NCBI RefSeq assembly: GCF_011516735.1
Contig: NZ_WOSX01000017.1
Coordinates: 1 to 64,000 of the forward strand
Source of the DNA: Acetobacter fallax
GTDB lineage: Bacteria > Pseudomonadota > Alphaproteobacteria > Acetobacterales > Acetobacteraceae
DNA: 64,000 nucleotides
Reading direction: 5' to 3'
Shown: positions 37,462 to 46,298 of the stretch, piece by piece
How positions within the stretch are numbered: the stretch's first letter is position 1
Layout of the letters: every line of letters starts with the position of its first letter
Program-made: the position numbers and the translations under genes
Notes under the pieces: generated by a model
The model's input: the letters and a program-made list of their open reading frames with translations, nothing else
Databases searched by the model: none
What the model was told of the DNA's origin: nothing

Positions 37462-38190
37462 ATGGCGTGTTATACGGGCACTGCGGGATGGGGGATTGCC
37501 TCATCGCTCGCGGCATCGTTTCCGGGTGAGGGCACGCATCTTGCCCGCTATGCCAGGCGTCTGTCCTGCGCCGAGATTAACAGTTCCTTCTATCGTCCGC
37601 ACAGGCAGGCGACTTATGAGCGGTGGGCGGCCAGCGTGCCGCCGGCATTCCGCTTTTCCGTCAAGATGCCGCGCGTCATCACTCATACGAAACGGATGGT
37701 GGACACGCGGGATGATGTCAGCCGCTTTCTCGATGAGATCAGCGGGCTGGGCGACAGGCTCGGGATGGTGCTGGTTCAGTTGCCGCCATCCCTTCGTTTC
37801 AGTGCGGTTGTGGCGGGCGCGTTCTTCGATGATCTCCGGCTACGGTTCGACGGGCGGATTGCCTGTGAGCCGCGGCATGGCGAATGGTTCTGTCAGGAGG
37901 CTGAGGCGCTGTTCGCGGGCCGGCATGTGGCGCGTGTCGCGGCTGATCCGGCGCCGATGCCTGCGGCGGCGGAGCCCGGTGGGTGGCGTGGCCTGACGTA
38001 TCGCCGGCTGCATGGTTCACCGGAAATGTATGTTTCGGATTATTCGCCGGAAAAGCTGGCCCTGATTGCTGCGGATCTGCGTGATGATCCTGCGGAAGAA
38101 CGCTGGTGCATATTCGATAATACGGCGCAGGGGCATGCGTTGCCGGATGCGCTTGTGGTGCTGGAGGCACTCAGTCAGGCCGGACGGTGA
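37462..38190 (+). CDS. DUF72 (YecE-like) protein
   Basis: A 242-residue TIM-barrel-like protein of the DUF72 family. Family landmarks are YTGTAGWG at the start, LSCAEINSSFYRPH, the KMPRVITHTKRM segment, LVQLPPSLRF, CEPRHGEWF, TYRRLHGSPEMY and the C-terminal CIFDNTAQGHA. Function is unknown; a link with Fe-S metabolism or endonuclease-like activity has been proposed only by analogy. It stands alone between two repeat clusters. Confidence 0.88.
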   Translation: MACYTGTAGWGIASSLAASFPGEGTHLARYARRLSCAEINSSFYRPHRQATYERWAASVPPAFRFSVKMPRVITHTKRMVDTRDDVSRFLDEISGLGDRLGMVLVQLPPSLRFSAVVAGAFFDDLRLRFDGRIACEPRHGEWFCQEAEALFAGRHVARVAADPAPMPAAAEPGGWRGLTYRRLHGSPEMYVSDYSPEKLALIAADLRDDPAEERWCIFDNTAQGHALPDALVVLEALSQAGR

Positions 38191-38204
38191 GAGCGGGCTT
38201 TGCC

Positions 38205-38660
38205 TGAAGCCTGCATTTTCAAAGGGCTGGAAGAAGCCCGGGCTCTGCCCGGACTCGGCAGGGACCGCAGGCCCCTGCACCCCGATTGATTCATAATAAA
38301 ATGGTTTCCAAAGGTCTGTGACCTTTGGTGGGTTCCAGGGCAAAGCCCTGAGAAGATGCTGGCTCTGAATGACAACAAAGCCTTTGCCGGGTCCTGGGGC
38401 AGAGCCTGCTCTGTTTCATATCAAAGCGGTTTAATGGAGCGCTTGTACCAGAGGGGCTGGCCTTTGACCTGTGTGAGACTGGCAGGCGCAGGGCTGGCAG
38501 GGCTCTGCCCTGGAACCCGGCAAAGGCTCGCCTTTGCAAACCGTTTTATGATTAGCAAACCGGGGTACAGGGGGCATCGTGGGCAGCACGCCTTCGCGTG
38601 ACGACCCCTGCCGGGTTCGGGCAGAGACCGGTCTCCGCTAACCCTTTGAAAAAACACATT
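38205..38660. repeat. Mosaic repeat cluster (three units)
   Basis: A plus unit (CCGGGCTCTGCCCGG, GGGACCGCAGGCCCCTGCACCC, CAAAGGTCTGTGACCTTTG, CCAGGGCAAAGCCCTG) is followed by a chimeric join to a minus unit starting TACCAGAGG (about 38448) with GGCAGGGCTCTGCCC, GCAAAGGCTCGCCTTTGC and, at 38577-38602, a form of the 27-bp insert. Confidence 0.75.
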
Positions 38661-38792
38661 TTGAATACTTAACGATAACAGAACCTTTCAGAATCGCGAC
38701 GGAATGGCGGGCGGGGCTGTGGCGACGGACAATACTGAATATGGGCGAAATTCAGATATTGTCTTCCGGCAGTGGAACGAACACCATGGGTC

Positions 38793-40358
38793 ATGATCCG
38801 TCATTCTCTGCTCGCGCTTTTCAGTTTCACCGTCGCGCACGGTGCTTTTGCCGCAACGGCTCCGGTCGTGTCCGATTCAGAGGTCACGAGCCGTCATTTT
38901 GAGGCCATCCGGGCTGATCCGGAACAGCTTCTGCCGTTTCTGCGGGCGTTTCCGAAAGGGAGCGATCTGCATAATCACCTGGTCGGGGCGGTTTATGCCG
39001 AGCATATGCTTGACTGGGCCGCACGCGACCAGCTTTGCGTGAATCCTGAGACCGGGGCGATCGGGCCGGCGCGGTGCACGCCGGGGATTCGTGGCACGCG
39101 GGAAGGTGTTCCGGCTCAGGCGATCATGGGTGATGCGGCTCTGTATGACCGTGAGATCGACGCGCTTTCGATGCGGGACTTTGTTCCGACGGCGACGGAT
39201 CGCTCCGGGCATGACCATTTTTTCGGGACGTTCGATCGTTTTATGCCCGCGACCTTCATGCATAATGCCGACATGCTCGCCGATGCGCTCAATCAGGCGG
39301 GGTATGACCATGTGAAATATGTGGAACTGATGATCTCGCCGCAGCTCATGCCGGTGGCGGGTCTGGGCACTGCGACGCAGATTGCCGGTGTGGCTGATCT
39401 GGGTGCGGCGATTGACGGGTTTTCGTCCCGGGTCGCGCCGATGATCAGGGGTGCGCGTGACGAGACGGACACCATGGAACATGGGGCGCGGGCATTGATG
39501 AGATGCGGCACGCCGGACGCGACGCCGGGATGCGGCGTTTCGGTGCGGTATCTCTATCAGACGGTCCGCACGATGCCGCCGGGCATGGTGCTGGCGCAAC
39601 TGACTTTCGCTTACGGACTGGTGCAGGCTGATCCGCGCTTTGTGGGCATCAACATCGTGGCGCCTGAGGATAATCCGGTGGCGATGCGCGACTACACGCT
39701 GCACATGCAGATGTTCAGGATGCTTTCGGCACGGGCGCCGGAGGTCAGGCTTTCGCTTCATGCCGGTGAACTGGCGGAGGGGCTGGTTGCGCCGGAGGGG
39801 ATGCGGGATCACATCCGTCAGGCGGTTGAGATCGCGGGGGCGCGGCGCATTGGCCACGGCGTGGACATCATGCAGGAGCGCGATCCTTACGGGCTGATGG
39901 CGGAGATGGCGAAGCGCCGCGTCATGGTTGAAATCAACCTGACCAGCAATGACGAGATTCTGGGTGTAAAGGGAGCGGCGCATCCGCTGATGTCTTACCG
40001 GGCTCATGATGTGCCGGTTGCTCTGTCCACAGATGATGAAGGCGTGTCGCGCAGCAATCTCACCAGCGAATATATACGGGCGGCGCAGACTTATTCCCTC
40101 TCTTATGAGGATTTCCGGGATCTCTCGCGGAACGGGCTGGAATATGCCTTTGTGCCGGGGGACAGCGTGTGGTCATCCGTGCGGCCTTATCGCGTTGTGG
40201 CGGCCTGTTCGGGCGTGAGTGCGGGCATTGCGCCGCAGGATGGCGCCTGCCGGGATCTGATGGCGCACAGTGAGAAGGCGCGGCTGCAATGGGGGCTGGA
40301 GGGGGATTTTGCCCGTTTTGAGCATGCTGTTGCCACGGGTGCGGCGCCACGGGACTGA
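38793..40358 (+). CDS. Exported adenosine deaminase-family protein
   Basis: A 521-residue metal-dependent deaminase of the adenosine/AMP deaminase superfamily. The signal peptide ends near AHGAFA-ATAP. Metal-site motifs are SDLHNHLVGA (first HxH), SLHAGE, RIGHGVD and the terminal ALSTDDEG. It is longer than cytosolic adenosine deaminases (about 340 residues), resembling secreted ADGF-like forms. A GTG at 38772 is also in frame. The next gene, 34 bases on, is an exported purine nucleoside permease-family protein, so both proteins probably convert adenosine outside the cytoplasm. Exact substrate is inferred. Confidence 0.87.
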   Translation: MIRHSLLALFSFTVAHGAFAATAPVVSDSEVTSRHFEAIRADPEQLLPFLRAFPKGSDLHNHLVGAVYAEHMLDWAARDQLCVNPETGAIGPARCTPGIRGTREGVPAQAIMGDAALYDREIDALSMRDFVPTATDRSGHDHFFGTFDRFMPATFMHNADMLADALNQAGYDHVKYVELMISPQLMPVAGLGTATQIAGVADLGAAIDGFSSRVAPMIRGARDETDTMEHGARALMRCGTPDATPGCGVSVRYLYQTVRTMPPGMVLAQLTFAYGLVQADPRFVGINIVAPEDNPVAMRDYTLHMQMFRMLSARAPEVRLSLHAGELAEGLVAPEGMRDHIRQAVEIAGARRIGHGVDIMQERDPYGLMAEMAKRRVMVEINLTSNDEILGVKGAAHPLMSYRAHDVPVALSTDDEGVSRSNLTSEYIRAAQTYSLSYEDFRDLSRNGLEYAFVPGDSVWSSVRPYRVVAACSGVSAGIAPQDGACRDLMAHSEKARLQWGLEGDFARFEHAVATGAAPRD

Positions 40359-40392
40359 GTTTCTGTCTGTTTGCCTCAGGAGATATTTTACG

Positions 40393-41472
40393 ATGCGTCT
40401 GGCTTTTTCGCTTCTCGCGACATTTGCGCTGAGTCTGTTCGTTCTGCCGCCCGCCTGGGCGGAGGAGGCGAAAATCCCGGTGCGGGTCGTTGTGGTGACG
40501 ACGTTCGAGCTTGGGAAAGACAGCGGCGATGTGCCGGGTGAGTTTCAGAGCTGGGTTGAGAAGTTGCCGCTTGGCCGGGAGATTCCGGCGCCGGGGTCTG
40601 ACCATGGGGTGATGCGCTACAATCCTGATCTTCAGGTGCTGGGGCTCGCGACGGGCGAGGGGCCGGAGCATATGGCGTCCGCCATGACGGGACTGGTGCT
40701 CGATCCGCGTTTTGATCTTCGCAGGGCGTATTTTGTTCTTGCCGGGATTGGCGGGATTGATCCGAACTTTGGTTCTGTCGGATCGGCGGTCTGGGCGCCG
40801 CGTGTCATCAATGGCGGTCTGGCTCATATGGTGGATGCGCGGGAAATTCCGAAGGACTGGCCGGATGGTTTTCTGCCGGTTCAGGGGGCGTCACCGGGGC
40901 TGAGTCCGGTTCCGGCTTTGCATTCGCAGTGGGGCGATATGGGCTATACGCTCAATCCGGGTCTGGTTGCCTGGGCTTACCGGCTCACACAGGATGTTCC
41001 GCTGCCGGACACGAAGGGGCTGCGGGCCAGCCGGGCGCGCTATCGCGGTTATCCGCAGGCTCAGCTTCCGCCGAAGGTGATGCTGGGCGACACGCTTTCC
41101 GCTGAGACATTCTGGGTTGGTGAGCGGATGAACCGCTGGGCCGAGCGCTGGGTGAAATACTGGACGGAAGGGAAGGGTGTTTTCGCCACCACGGCGGAGG
41201 AGGATGTTGGCTTCATGCAGGCTCTGTCGGCGCAGGCGCGCGCGGGGCGGGTGGATATGAACCGGGTTCTGATTCTGCGCACGGCGAGCAATTTTGATAT
41301 GCCTCCGCCGGGTCAGAGCGCGGCTGATCTTCTGAAGGAGGAGTCTCAGGAATCCGGTTTTTCGGGGTTCATGCCGTCGCTGGACGCGGCGTATCGGGTT
41401 GGGAGCGTGGTGGTTCGGGAACTGGCGACGCGGTGGGACCGGTATGAGGAGACGGTTCCGGCGGCGCCGTGA
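40393..41472 (+). CDS. Exported purine nucleoside permease-family (NUP) protein
   Basis: A 359-residue protein of the NUP family (first described as a purine nucleoside permease in Candida). The signal peptide ends PPAWA-EEA. It has no transmembrane helices beyond that, and the fold expected from IPVRVVVVTTFE, FVLAGIGGIDPNFGSVGSAVWAP and VLILRTASNFDMPPPG resembles nucleoside phosphorylases, so catalysis or binding is more likely than transport. It follows the exported deaminase with only 34 bases between, and a ribosome-binding AGGAGAT. Together they may process purine nucleosides in the periplasm. Confidence 0.85.
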   Translation: MRLAFSLLATFALSLFVLPPAWAEEAKIPVRVVVVTTFELGKDSGDVPGEFQSWVEKLPLGREIPAPGSDHGVMRYNPDLQVLGLATGEGPEHMASAMTGLVLDPRFDLRRAYFVLAGIGGIDPNFGSVGSAVWAPRVINGGLAHMVDAREIPKDWPDGFLPVQGASPGLSPVPALHSQWGDMGYTLNPGLVAWAYRLTQDVPLPDTKGLRASRARYRGYPQAQLPPKVMLGDTLSAETFWVGERMNRWAERWVKYWTEGKGVFATTAEEDVGFMQALSAQARAGRVDMNRVLILRTASNFDMPPPGQSAADLLKEESQESGFSGFMPSLDAAYRVGSVVVRELATRWDRYEETVPAAP

Positions 41473-41547
41473 GAGGGGCCTGAGCTGAGACCGGAGGCTT
41501 TATGGCCGGTGCGGGGACATGTAACGTTGTTTTCATAAGGCAATTTT

Positions 41548-41566
41548 ATATAGCATGATGCATATA
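41548..41566. promoter_or_regulatory. Symmetric element upstream of mntH
   Basis: GCAT-G-ATGC flanked by ATATA on both sides, about 50 bases before the mntH start. It could be a metal-responsive operator (MntR or Mur type) by position, but it matches no consensus firmly. Confidence 0.3.
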
Positions 41567-41614
41567 CCGCGCTCTGCCTGAGCGATGAGGCGCGGGAAGC
41601 CGGAGAATTCACGC

Positions 41615-42928
41615 GTGCCGACCCCCCATATCGACGACCGCAGCCTGTCCGAGGTTTTTGCCACCATCAAAGTGCCGGGGGCGGATGCATCGTGGCTGCG
41701 CCGGTTTTTGGCATTTGTCGGGCCGGGGTATCTTGTGTCGGTCGGTTATATGGATCCGGGCAACTGGGCGACGGATCTGCAGGGCGGGGCGCGGTTCGGT
41801 TATACGCTGCTGAGTGTTGTTCTGCTGTCGAATCTGATGGCGATTCTGCTTCAGGCGTTGTCGGCGCGGCTGGGGATTGCGACCGGGCGGGATCTTGCGC
41901 AGGCCTGTCGGGAGCATTTTCCGCGCGGGATCAATCTCATGCTGTGGGTGGCCTGTGAGCTGGCGATTATTGCCTGTGATCTGGCGGAGGTGATTGGCAC
42001 GGCTGTTGCGTTGCAGCTTCTGTTCGGGCTGCCATTACTGGCCGGGGCGCTGATTTCGGCGCTTGATGCTTTCATTGTGCTTCTGCTGATGGGGCGTGGT
42101 TTCCGGTATCTTGAGGCCTTTATTATCGGGCTTCTTTGCGTGATCGCTGTTTGTTTTATGGTGCAGCTGGCGATGGCGTCGCCGCCGGTTGCGGAGATCC
42201 TGCACGGGTTTATTCCGCGTACGCGGATCGTGACGGACAGTGCGATGCTCTACATCGCGATCGGGATTATCGGAGCGACGGTGATGCCGCATAATCTTTA
42301 TCTGCACTCATCGATTGTGCAGACACGGGCTTATGAGCGCACGTCCGCGGGGCGGCGTGAGGCGATCCGGTTTGCCACGCTCGACAGCACGATTGCCCTG
42401 ACGCTGGCGCTGTTCATCAATGCGGCCATTCTGATTGTCGCGGCGGCGGCGTTTCATAACAGCGGGCACAGTGATGTGGCGGACATTGCTGATGCGTATC
42501 ATCTGCTGACGCCGATCCTCGGGGCGGGGATTGCCTCTACTCTGTTTGCGGTGGCGCTTCTGGCGGCAGGGACCAATTCGACGATTACCGGAACGCTGGC
42601 CGGGCAGATTGTGATGGAGGGGTTTCTTCGTCTGCGGATTCCGAACTGGGCCAGGCGGCTGCTGACGCGGAGTCTGGCGATTGTTCCGGTTGTGATTGCG
42701 ACGATGTTTTACGGGGACCGGAGTGTCGATGAACTTTTGCTGTTCAGTCAGGTCATTCTGTCGATGCAGTTGCCGTTTGCGGTGATTCCACTGGTCTGGT
42801 TTGTGTCACGGCGGGATCTGATGGGGGAGTTTGTGATTTCGCGGACGATGGCGGGCGCGGCATGGGTCGTGGCGGGGGTGATTCTGGTGCTGAATTTTGA
42901 GCTGCTTTACAGCAGTCTGGCCGGGTGA
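41615..42928 (+). CDS. mntH: Nramp-family manganese/divalent metal transporter
   Basis: Proton-coupled Mn2+/Fe2+ importer of the inner membrane with about eleven transmembrane helices. The metal-binding motif DPGN is in helix 1 ([13 protein letters not shown]), and the helix 6 motif MPH is in [14 protein letters not shown], as in all Nramp proteins. GTG at 41615 is preferred because CGGAG lies 9 bases upstream; ATG at 41585 would add 10 residues. It is transcribed alone. A GC-rich hairpin-like stretch and a symmetric element precede it; repeats follow. Confidence 0.94.
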   Translation: MPTPHIDDRSLSEVFATIKVPGADASWLRRFLAFVGPGYLVSVGYMDPGNWATDLQGGARFGYTLLSVVLLSNLMAILLQALSARLGIATGRDLAQACREHFPRGINLMLWVACELAIIACDLAEVIGTAVALQLLFGLPLLAGALISALDAFIVLLLMGRGFRYLEAFIIGLLCVIAVCFMVQLAMASPPVAEILHGFIPRTRIVTDSAMLYIAIGIIGATVMPHNLYLHSSIVQTRAYERTSAGRREAIRFATLDSTIALTLALFINAAILIVAAAAFHNSGHSDVADIADAYHLLTPILGAGIASTLFAVALLAAGTNSTITGTLAGQIVMEGFLRLRIPNWARRLLTRSLAIVPVVIATMFYGDRSVDELLLFSQVILSMQLPFAVIPLVWFVSRRDLMGEFVISRTMAGAAWVVAGVILVLNFELLYSSLAG

Positions 42929-42944
42929 ACGTCATTACAGGTAA

Positions 42945-43430
42945 TGCGTTAAAGCCGGGCAGGAGAGGCAGCACACGATGCCCCCGTCGCCCCGATCTGT
43001 TGATCGTAAAATGGTTTGCAAAGGCTCTGTTGTCGTTACATGTTGAAGCCTGCATTTTCAAAGGGCTGGAAGAAGCCCGGGCTCTGCCCGGACCCGGCAG
43101 GGACCGCAGGCCCCTGCACCCCGATTGATTAATAATAAATGGTTTGCAAAGGCGAGCCTTTGCCGGGGTTTGGGGCAGAGCCCCGCTTTATCTCACGTCG
43201 AAGCCCTTTAATTTATAACAGCCAGGGTTGAGGCTGACACATAGAAAGCAGAGTCCCTGGCTCCGCCCCGCATTCCGCCAAAGGTTGCAGACCTTTGGAA
43301 AGGTTCTGTCAGCGTTACGTGTTGATCTTTGATTTTTCAAAGGGTCAGCAAAAGTCCGGCTCTGCCCGAACCCGTGTCTTCATGCCGGCAGGACCCGCGC
43401 AATATCCGTCCGGGCCGCTCTTCACTGGTA
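42945..43430. repeat. Mosaic repeat cluster
   Basis: Includes a truncated 27-bp insert (GGCAGCACACGATGCCCCCG), the unit CCGGGCTCTGCCCGGACCC / GGGACCGCAGGCCCCTGCACCC, GCAAAGGCGAGCCTTTGC, a GGGGCAGAGCCCC hairpin, and CAAAGGTTGCAGACCTTTG where one arm base has changed. Confidence 0.75.
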
Positions 43431-43496
43431 TAAAACGTGCTTATTTACCGTTTCCGGGCTGTCTGTGTTTGACTTGAGTGCAACAGCACGGTCATC

Positions 43497-43577
43497 ATGG
43501 CTGCGAACCGGTCGCCCGCTCCCCACAGGCAGCGGGCGGTTTCCGTTTCGGCCCTGTTAATTTCAGACAAGAAGTAA
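43497..43577 (+). promoter_or_regulatory. Possible argD leader: short ORF with hairpin
   Basis: A 26-codon frame starting MAANRSPAPHRQRAV, with three Arg codons, ends 8 bases before the argD start. It overlaps a perfect hairpin CGCCCGCT / AGCGGGCG (43513-43520 with 43531-43538) followed by GTTTCCGTTT. A TTGACT element lies at about 43469. This could be an attenuator or simply a terminator-like remnant; leader translation is not supported by a clear ribosome-binding site. Confidence 0.3.
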
Positions 43578-43585
43578 CTCTTTCG

Positions 43586-44779
43586 ATGATTTCCGCCCTT
43601 ATGCCGACCTACAACCGTGCTGATCTCGCTTTCGAGCGGGGCGAAGGCGCCTGGCTGTATACGACGGACGGGCGACGATTTCTCGACTTTGCAGCGGGCA
43701 TTGCGACCTGCTCGCTGGGGCATGCCAACGCGCATCTGGTGAAGGCCATTTCGGAGCAGGCCGCGCGGGTAATGCATGTCTCCAACCTGTATCGGGTGCC
43801 TCAGGCGGAACGGCTGGCTGCGCGGCTGGTCGAAGCCACGTTCGCGGACAGTGTGTTCTTCTGCAATTCCGGCGCTGAGGCGAATGAGGGAATGGTGAAA
43901 GCCGTTCGTCGCGCCCAGGCGAAGACGGGCCATCCTGAACGGACACGGATCATCTGTTTCAATGGCGCGTTTCACGGGCGGACGCTCGGGATGCTGTCGG
44001 CGACGGGGAACCCGGCCTATCTCGACGGATTTGGTGAGCCGGCGCCGGGTTTCGATCATGTGCCGCTGAATAATATGAATGCGGTGCGGGCGGCGGTGAC
44101 GCCTGAAACCGCTGGTGTGATGCTGGAACCGATCCAGGGTGAAAGCGGGATTAAAGCGGCGGATGTGCGGTTTCTGCAGGAACTGCGCACCATGTGCGAC
44201 GAGTTCGGGCTGTTTCTGGCGTTTGATGAGGTGCAGACCGGGGTTGGCCGGACGGGCAGACTGTTCGCGCATGAATGGGCCGGGGTGACGCCGGATATCA
44301 TGTCGACGGCCAAGGGGCTGGGTGGCGGTTTTCCGATCGGTGCCATTCTGTCGACGGAGGCGGTCGCGCGGCATCTGACGCCTGGTTCTCATGCCACGAC
44401 GTTTGGCGGCAATCCTCTGGCCTGTGCGGCTGCGAATGCGGTGCTCGACGTGCTGCTGGCGCCGGGTTTTCTGGAGCAGGTGCGGGAGCGGGCGGCGTTG
44501 CTTGATACGCTGCTTGACGGGCTTGTGCGTGATTTTCCGGATGTGTTTTCCGAGCGGCGCGGGCTGGGACTGCTGATTGGTCTGCGTTGCGTTCCGAAAG
44601 CGGCGGACGTGCTGGCGGCAGCGAACCAGGCGGATCTGCTGGCTGTCACGGCGGGAGACAATGTGCTGCGGCTGGTGCCGCCGCTGGTGATTACGGAGTC
44701 TGATTGCCATGAGGCGGTGAAGCGGCTGACACAGGCGGCTGAGGCTGTTCGGGCCGTGTCTCCGGAAGCTGTCTCGTGA
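43586..44779 (+). CDS. argD: Acetylornithine aminotransferase
   Basis: PLP aminotransferase of 397 residues that makes N-acetylornithine in arginine synthesis. Motifs: FLDFAAGIATCSLGHA, CNSGAEANEGMVKAVRRA (phosphate and substrate site), CFNGAFHGRTLGMLSATG, LAFDEVQTGVGRTG, and the Schiff-base lysine in STAKGLGGGFPIGA, then TFGGNPLACAAA. ATG at 43586 matches the usual start (MISALMPTYNRADL). Its stop overlaps the GTG start of argF, so the two are translationally coupled. A hairpin with a short upstream frame precedes it. Confidence 0.95.
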   Translation: MISALMPTYNRADLAFERGEGAWLYTTDGRRFLDFAAGIATCSLGHANAHLVKAISEQAARVMHVSNLYRVPQAERLAARLVEATFADSVFFCNSGAEANEGMVKAVRRAQAKTGHPERTRIICFNGAFHGRTLGMLSATGNPAYLDGFGEPAPGFDHVPLNNMNAVRAAVTPETAGVMLEPIQGESGIKAADVRFLQELRTMCDEFGLFLAFDEVQTGVGRTGRLFAHEWAGVTPDIMSTAKGLGGGFPIGAILSTEAVARHLTPGSHATTFGGNPLACAAANAVLDVLLAPGFLEQVRERAALLDTLLDGLVRDFPDVFSERRGLGLLIGLRCVPKAADVLAAANQADLLAVTAGDNVLRLVPPLVITESDCHEAVKRLTQAAEAVRAVSPEAVS

Positions 44780-45780
44780 GTGCGGCGATAAAGAGCCCGG
44801 TTCAGGGAAAGCAGTCTGAGAGTGGTGCGGTGCGGCATTTTCTTGATATTCGTGATCTGGATGCGGTGACGCTGCGGCAGATTCTGGATGTCGGGGCCGG
44901 GATCAAAGGCATGCAGCGCGGTCGGGCCCGCCCTCTGCATCCGGCGAAACCGCTGGAAGGGCGCGCCCTTGGTATTCTGCTCTCCAGACCCTCGACACGG
45001 ACGCGGGTGTCTTTTGAGGTTGGTGTTCGCCAGCTTGGCGGGGATGCGGTCGTTCTTTCGTCCAGTGATACTCAGATCGGGCGCGGTGAATCCATTCAGG
45101 ACACGGCGCGGGTGCTGTCCCGTTTTGTCGATGCCATCGTGCTGCGCACGGGGCGCACCGCCTCGCTGCGGGATCTGGCGCGGTGGAGCAGTGTTCCGGT
45201 TATCAACGGTCTGACGCCTCAGTCTCATCCGGTGCAGATTCTGGCTGATATCATGACGTTTGAGGAGCATCGTGGGCCGATCAGGGGCCGGACGCTGGCC
45301 TGGGTCGGGGATGGCAACAACGTTGCGTCGTCGCTGATCGAGGCGGCGGCGCGGTTTGATTTTACGCTGCGTCTGGCCACGCCGCCGCAACTGCCTCCGA
45401 ATAAGGAGGTTGTTGCGTGGGCGCGGGCCAATGGCGCGAAACTGCTTCTGACGCATGATCCGCGTGAGGCGGTCGCGGGCGCGGACTGTATTCTGACTGA
45501 CACGTGGGTCAGCATGTCGGATGAGGCGGCGGCTGAGCGGATTATTCTTCTGGAGCCGTATCGTGTTGACCGGGCGCTGATGGCATGTGCGGCGAGAGAC
45601 GCCCTGTTTATGCATTGTCTGCCTGCGCATATTGGTGAGGAAGTGACGGAAGAGGTGTTTGAAGGGCCTCAGTCCGTGGTGTTTGACGAGGCGGAGAACC
45701 GCCTTCACGCGCAGAAAGGCCTGCTGGTCTGGGCTCTGGGCGGGGAAGACTGGACCCGGTTCGGGAAGGAGCCAGAATGA
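44776..45780 (+). CDS. argF: Ornithine carbamoyltransferase
   Basis: Joins carbamoyl phosphate and ornithine to give citrulline. The carbamoyl-phosphate site is SRPSTRTRVSFEVG; the second is HPVQILADIMT; the ornithine site includes DTWVSM, and the catalytic FMHCLPAH is intact. It is 334 residues, slightly longer than the usual 305-330. GTG start overlaps argD by 4 bases, and its stop overlaps the next gene by 4, giving an argD-argF-unknown operon. Confidence 0.96.
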   Translation: MSAAIKSPVQGKQSESGAVRHFLDIRDLDAVTLRQILDVGAGIKGMQRGRARPLHPAKPLEGRALGILLSRPSTRTRVSFEVGVRQLGGDAVVLSSSDTQIGRGESIQDTARVLSRFVDAIVLRTGRTASLRDLARWSSVPVINGLTPQSHPVQILADIMTFEEHRGPIRGRTLAWVGDGNNVASSLIEAAARFDFTLRLATPPQLPPNKEVVAWARANGAKLLLTHDPREAVAGADCILTDTWVSMSDEAAAERIILLEPYRVDRALMACAARDALFMHCLPAHIGEEVTEEVFEGPQSVVFDEAENRLHAQKGLLVWALGGEDWTRFGKEPE

Positions 45781-46142
45781 CCGAGGCGACAAAAAATAAT
45801 GAGGCGCCGGTGCGGATCGTCGGAACCGGGCCGGAAGATGGTCCTGCGCTGCCGGGCACGACCGAGGACACGCCCGCTGCGCCGGGCTGGCTTGAGCCGG
45901 AAGTGGATGTTGCGTTTGCGTTGCTGGGCCTGACCGGAGCGGGGGTGGAACGTGCCCGTGATTCCTACATCGATTGTCTGGCCTGTGTTCCGCGGACGAT
46001 GGATCTCGATGTCGGGCATGATGCGTGCAGGCTTGGGTTGCTGCGGGCGCTGAAGGCGGAGTTCACACTCGGTGACGATGTCTGGCGGGCTTTCGAGCAG
46101 AAGCTTGAGGCGATCGAGAGCGATCTGACTTCGGATTTGTAA
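45777..46142 (+). CDS. Unknown protein in the arg operon
   Basis: A 121-residue protein that I do not recognise. The first 45 residues are Pro/Gly/Glu-rich and probably unstructured. The C-terminal part is helical, with DSYIDCLACVPRTMDLDVGHDACRLGLLRALKAEF. The ATG overlaps the argF stop (ATGA), so it is co-translated with arginine synthesis genes. Two cysteines in CLAC could bind metal or form a disulfide. The gene for Hsp33 follows about 150 bases later. Confidence 0.75.
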   Translation: MTEATKNNEAPVRIVGTGPEDGPALPGTTEDTPAAPGWLEPEVDVAFALLGLTGAGVERARDSYIDCLACVPRTMDLDVGHDACRLGLLRALKAEFTLGDDVWRAFEQKLEAIESDLTSDL

Positions 46143-46298
46143 ACCGGACACACTGTCTCCATATCAGTCGGAATGCCGGTCCGGGGACTGGCGTGCCGTT
46201 TTCGTGCGGCGCGTCGTTCTGTGTCCGGCTCAGACAGATTCAGGAGGTCCGGGTGCGGTTGCCATGTGCGTGGCGGCATGCCGGACAGGAGAATGACT

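Noticed and set aside
37075-43430. Clustered palindromic repeats as a CRISPR array
   Set aside because: Units are not regularly spaced, occur in both orientations, and are separated by genes or variable modules rather than uniform spacers; no cas gene is present.
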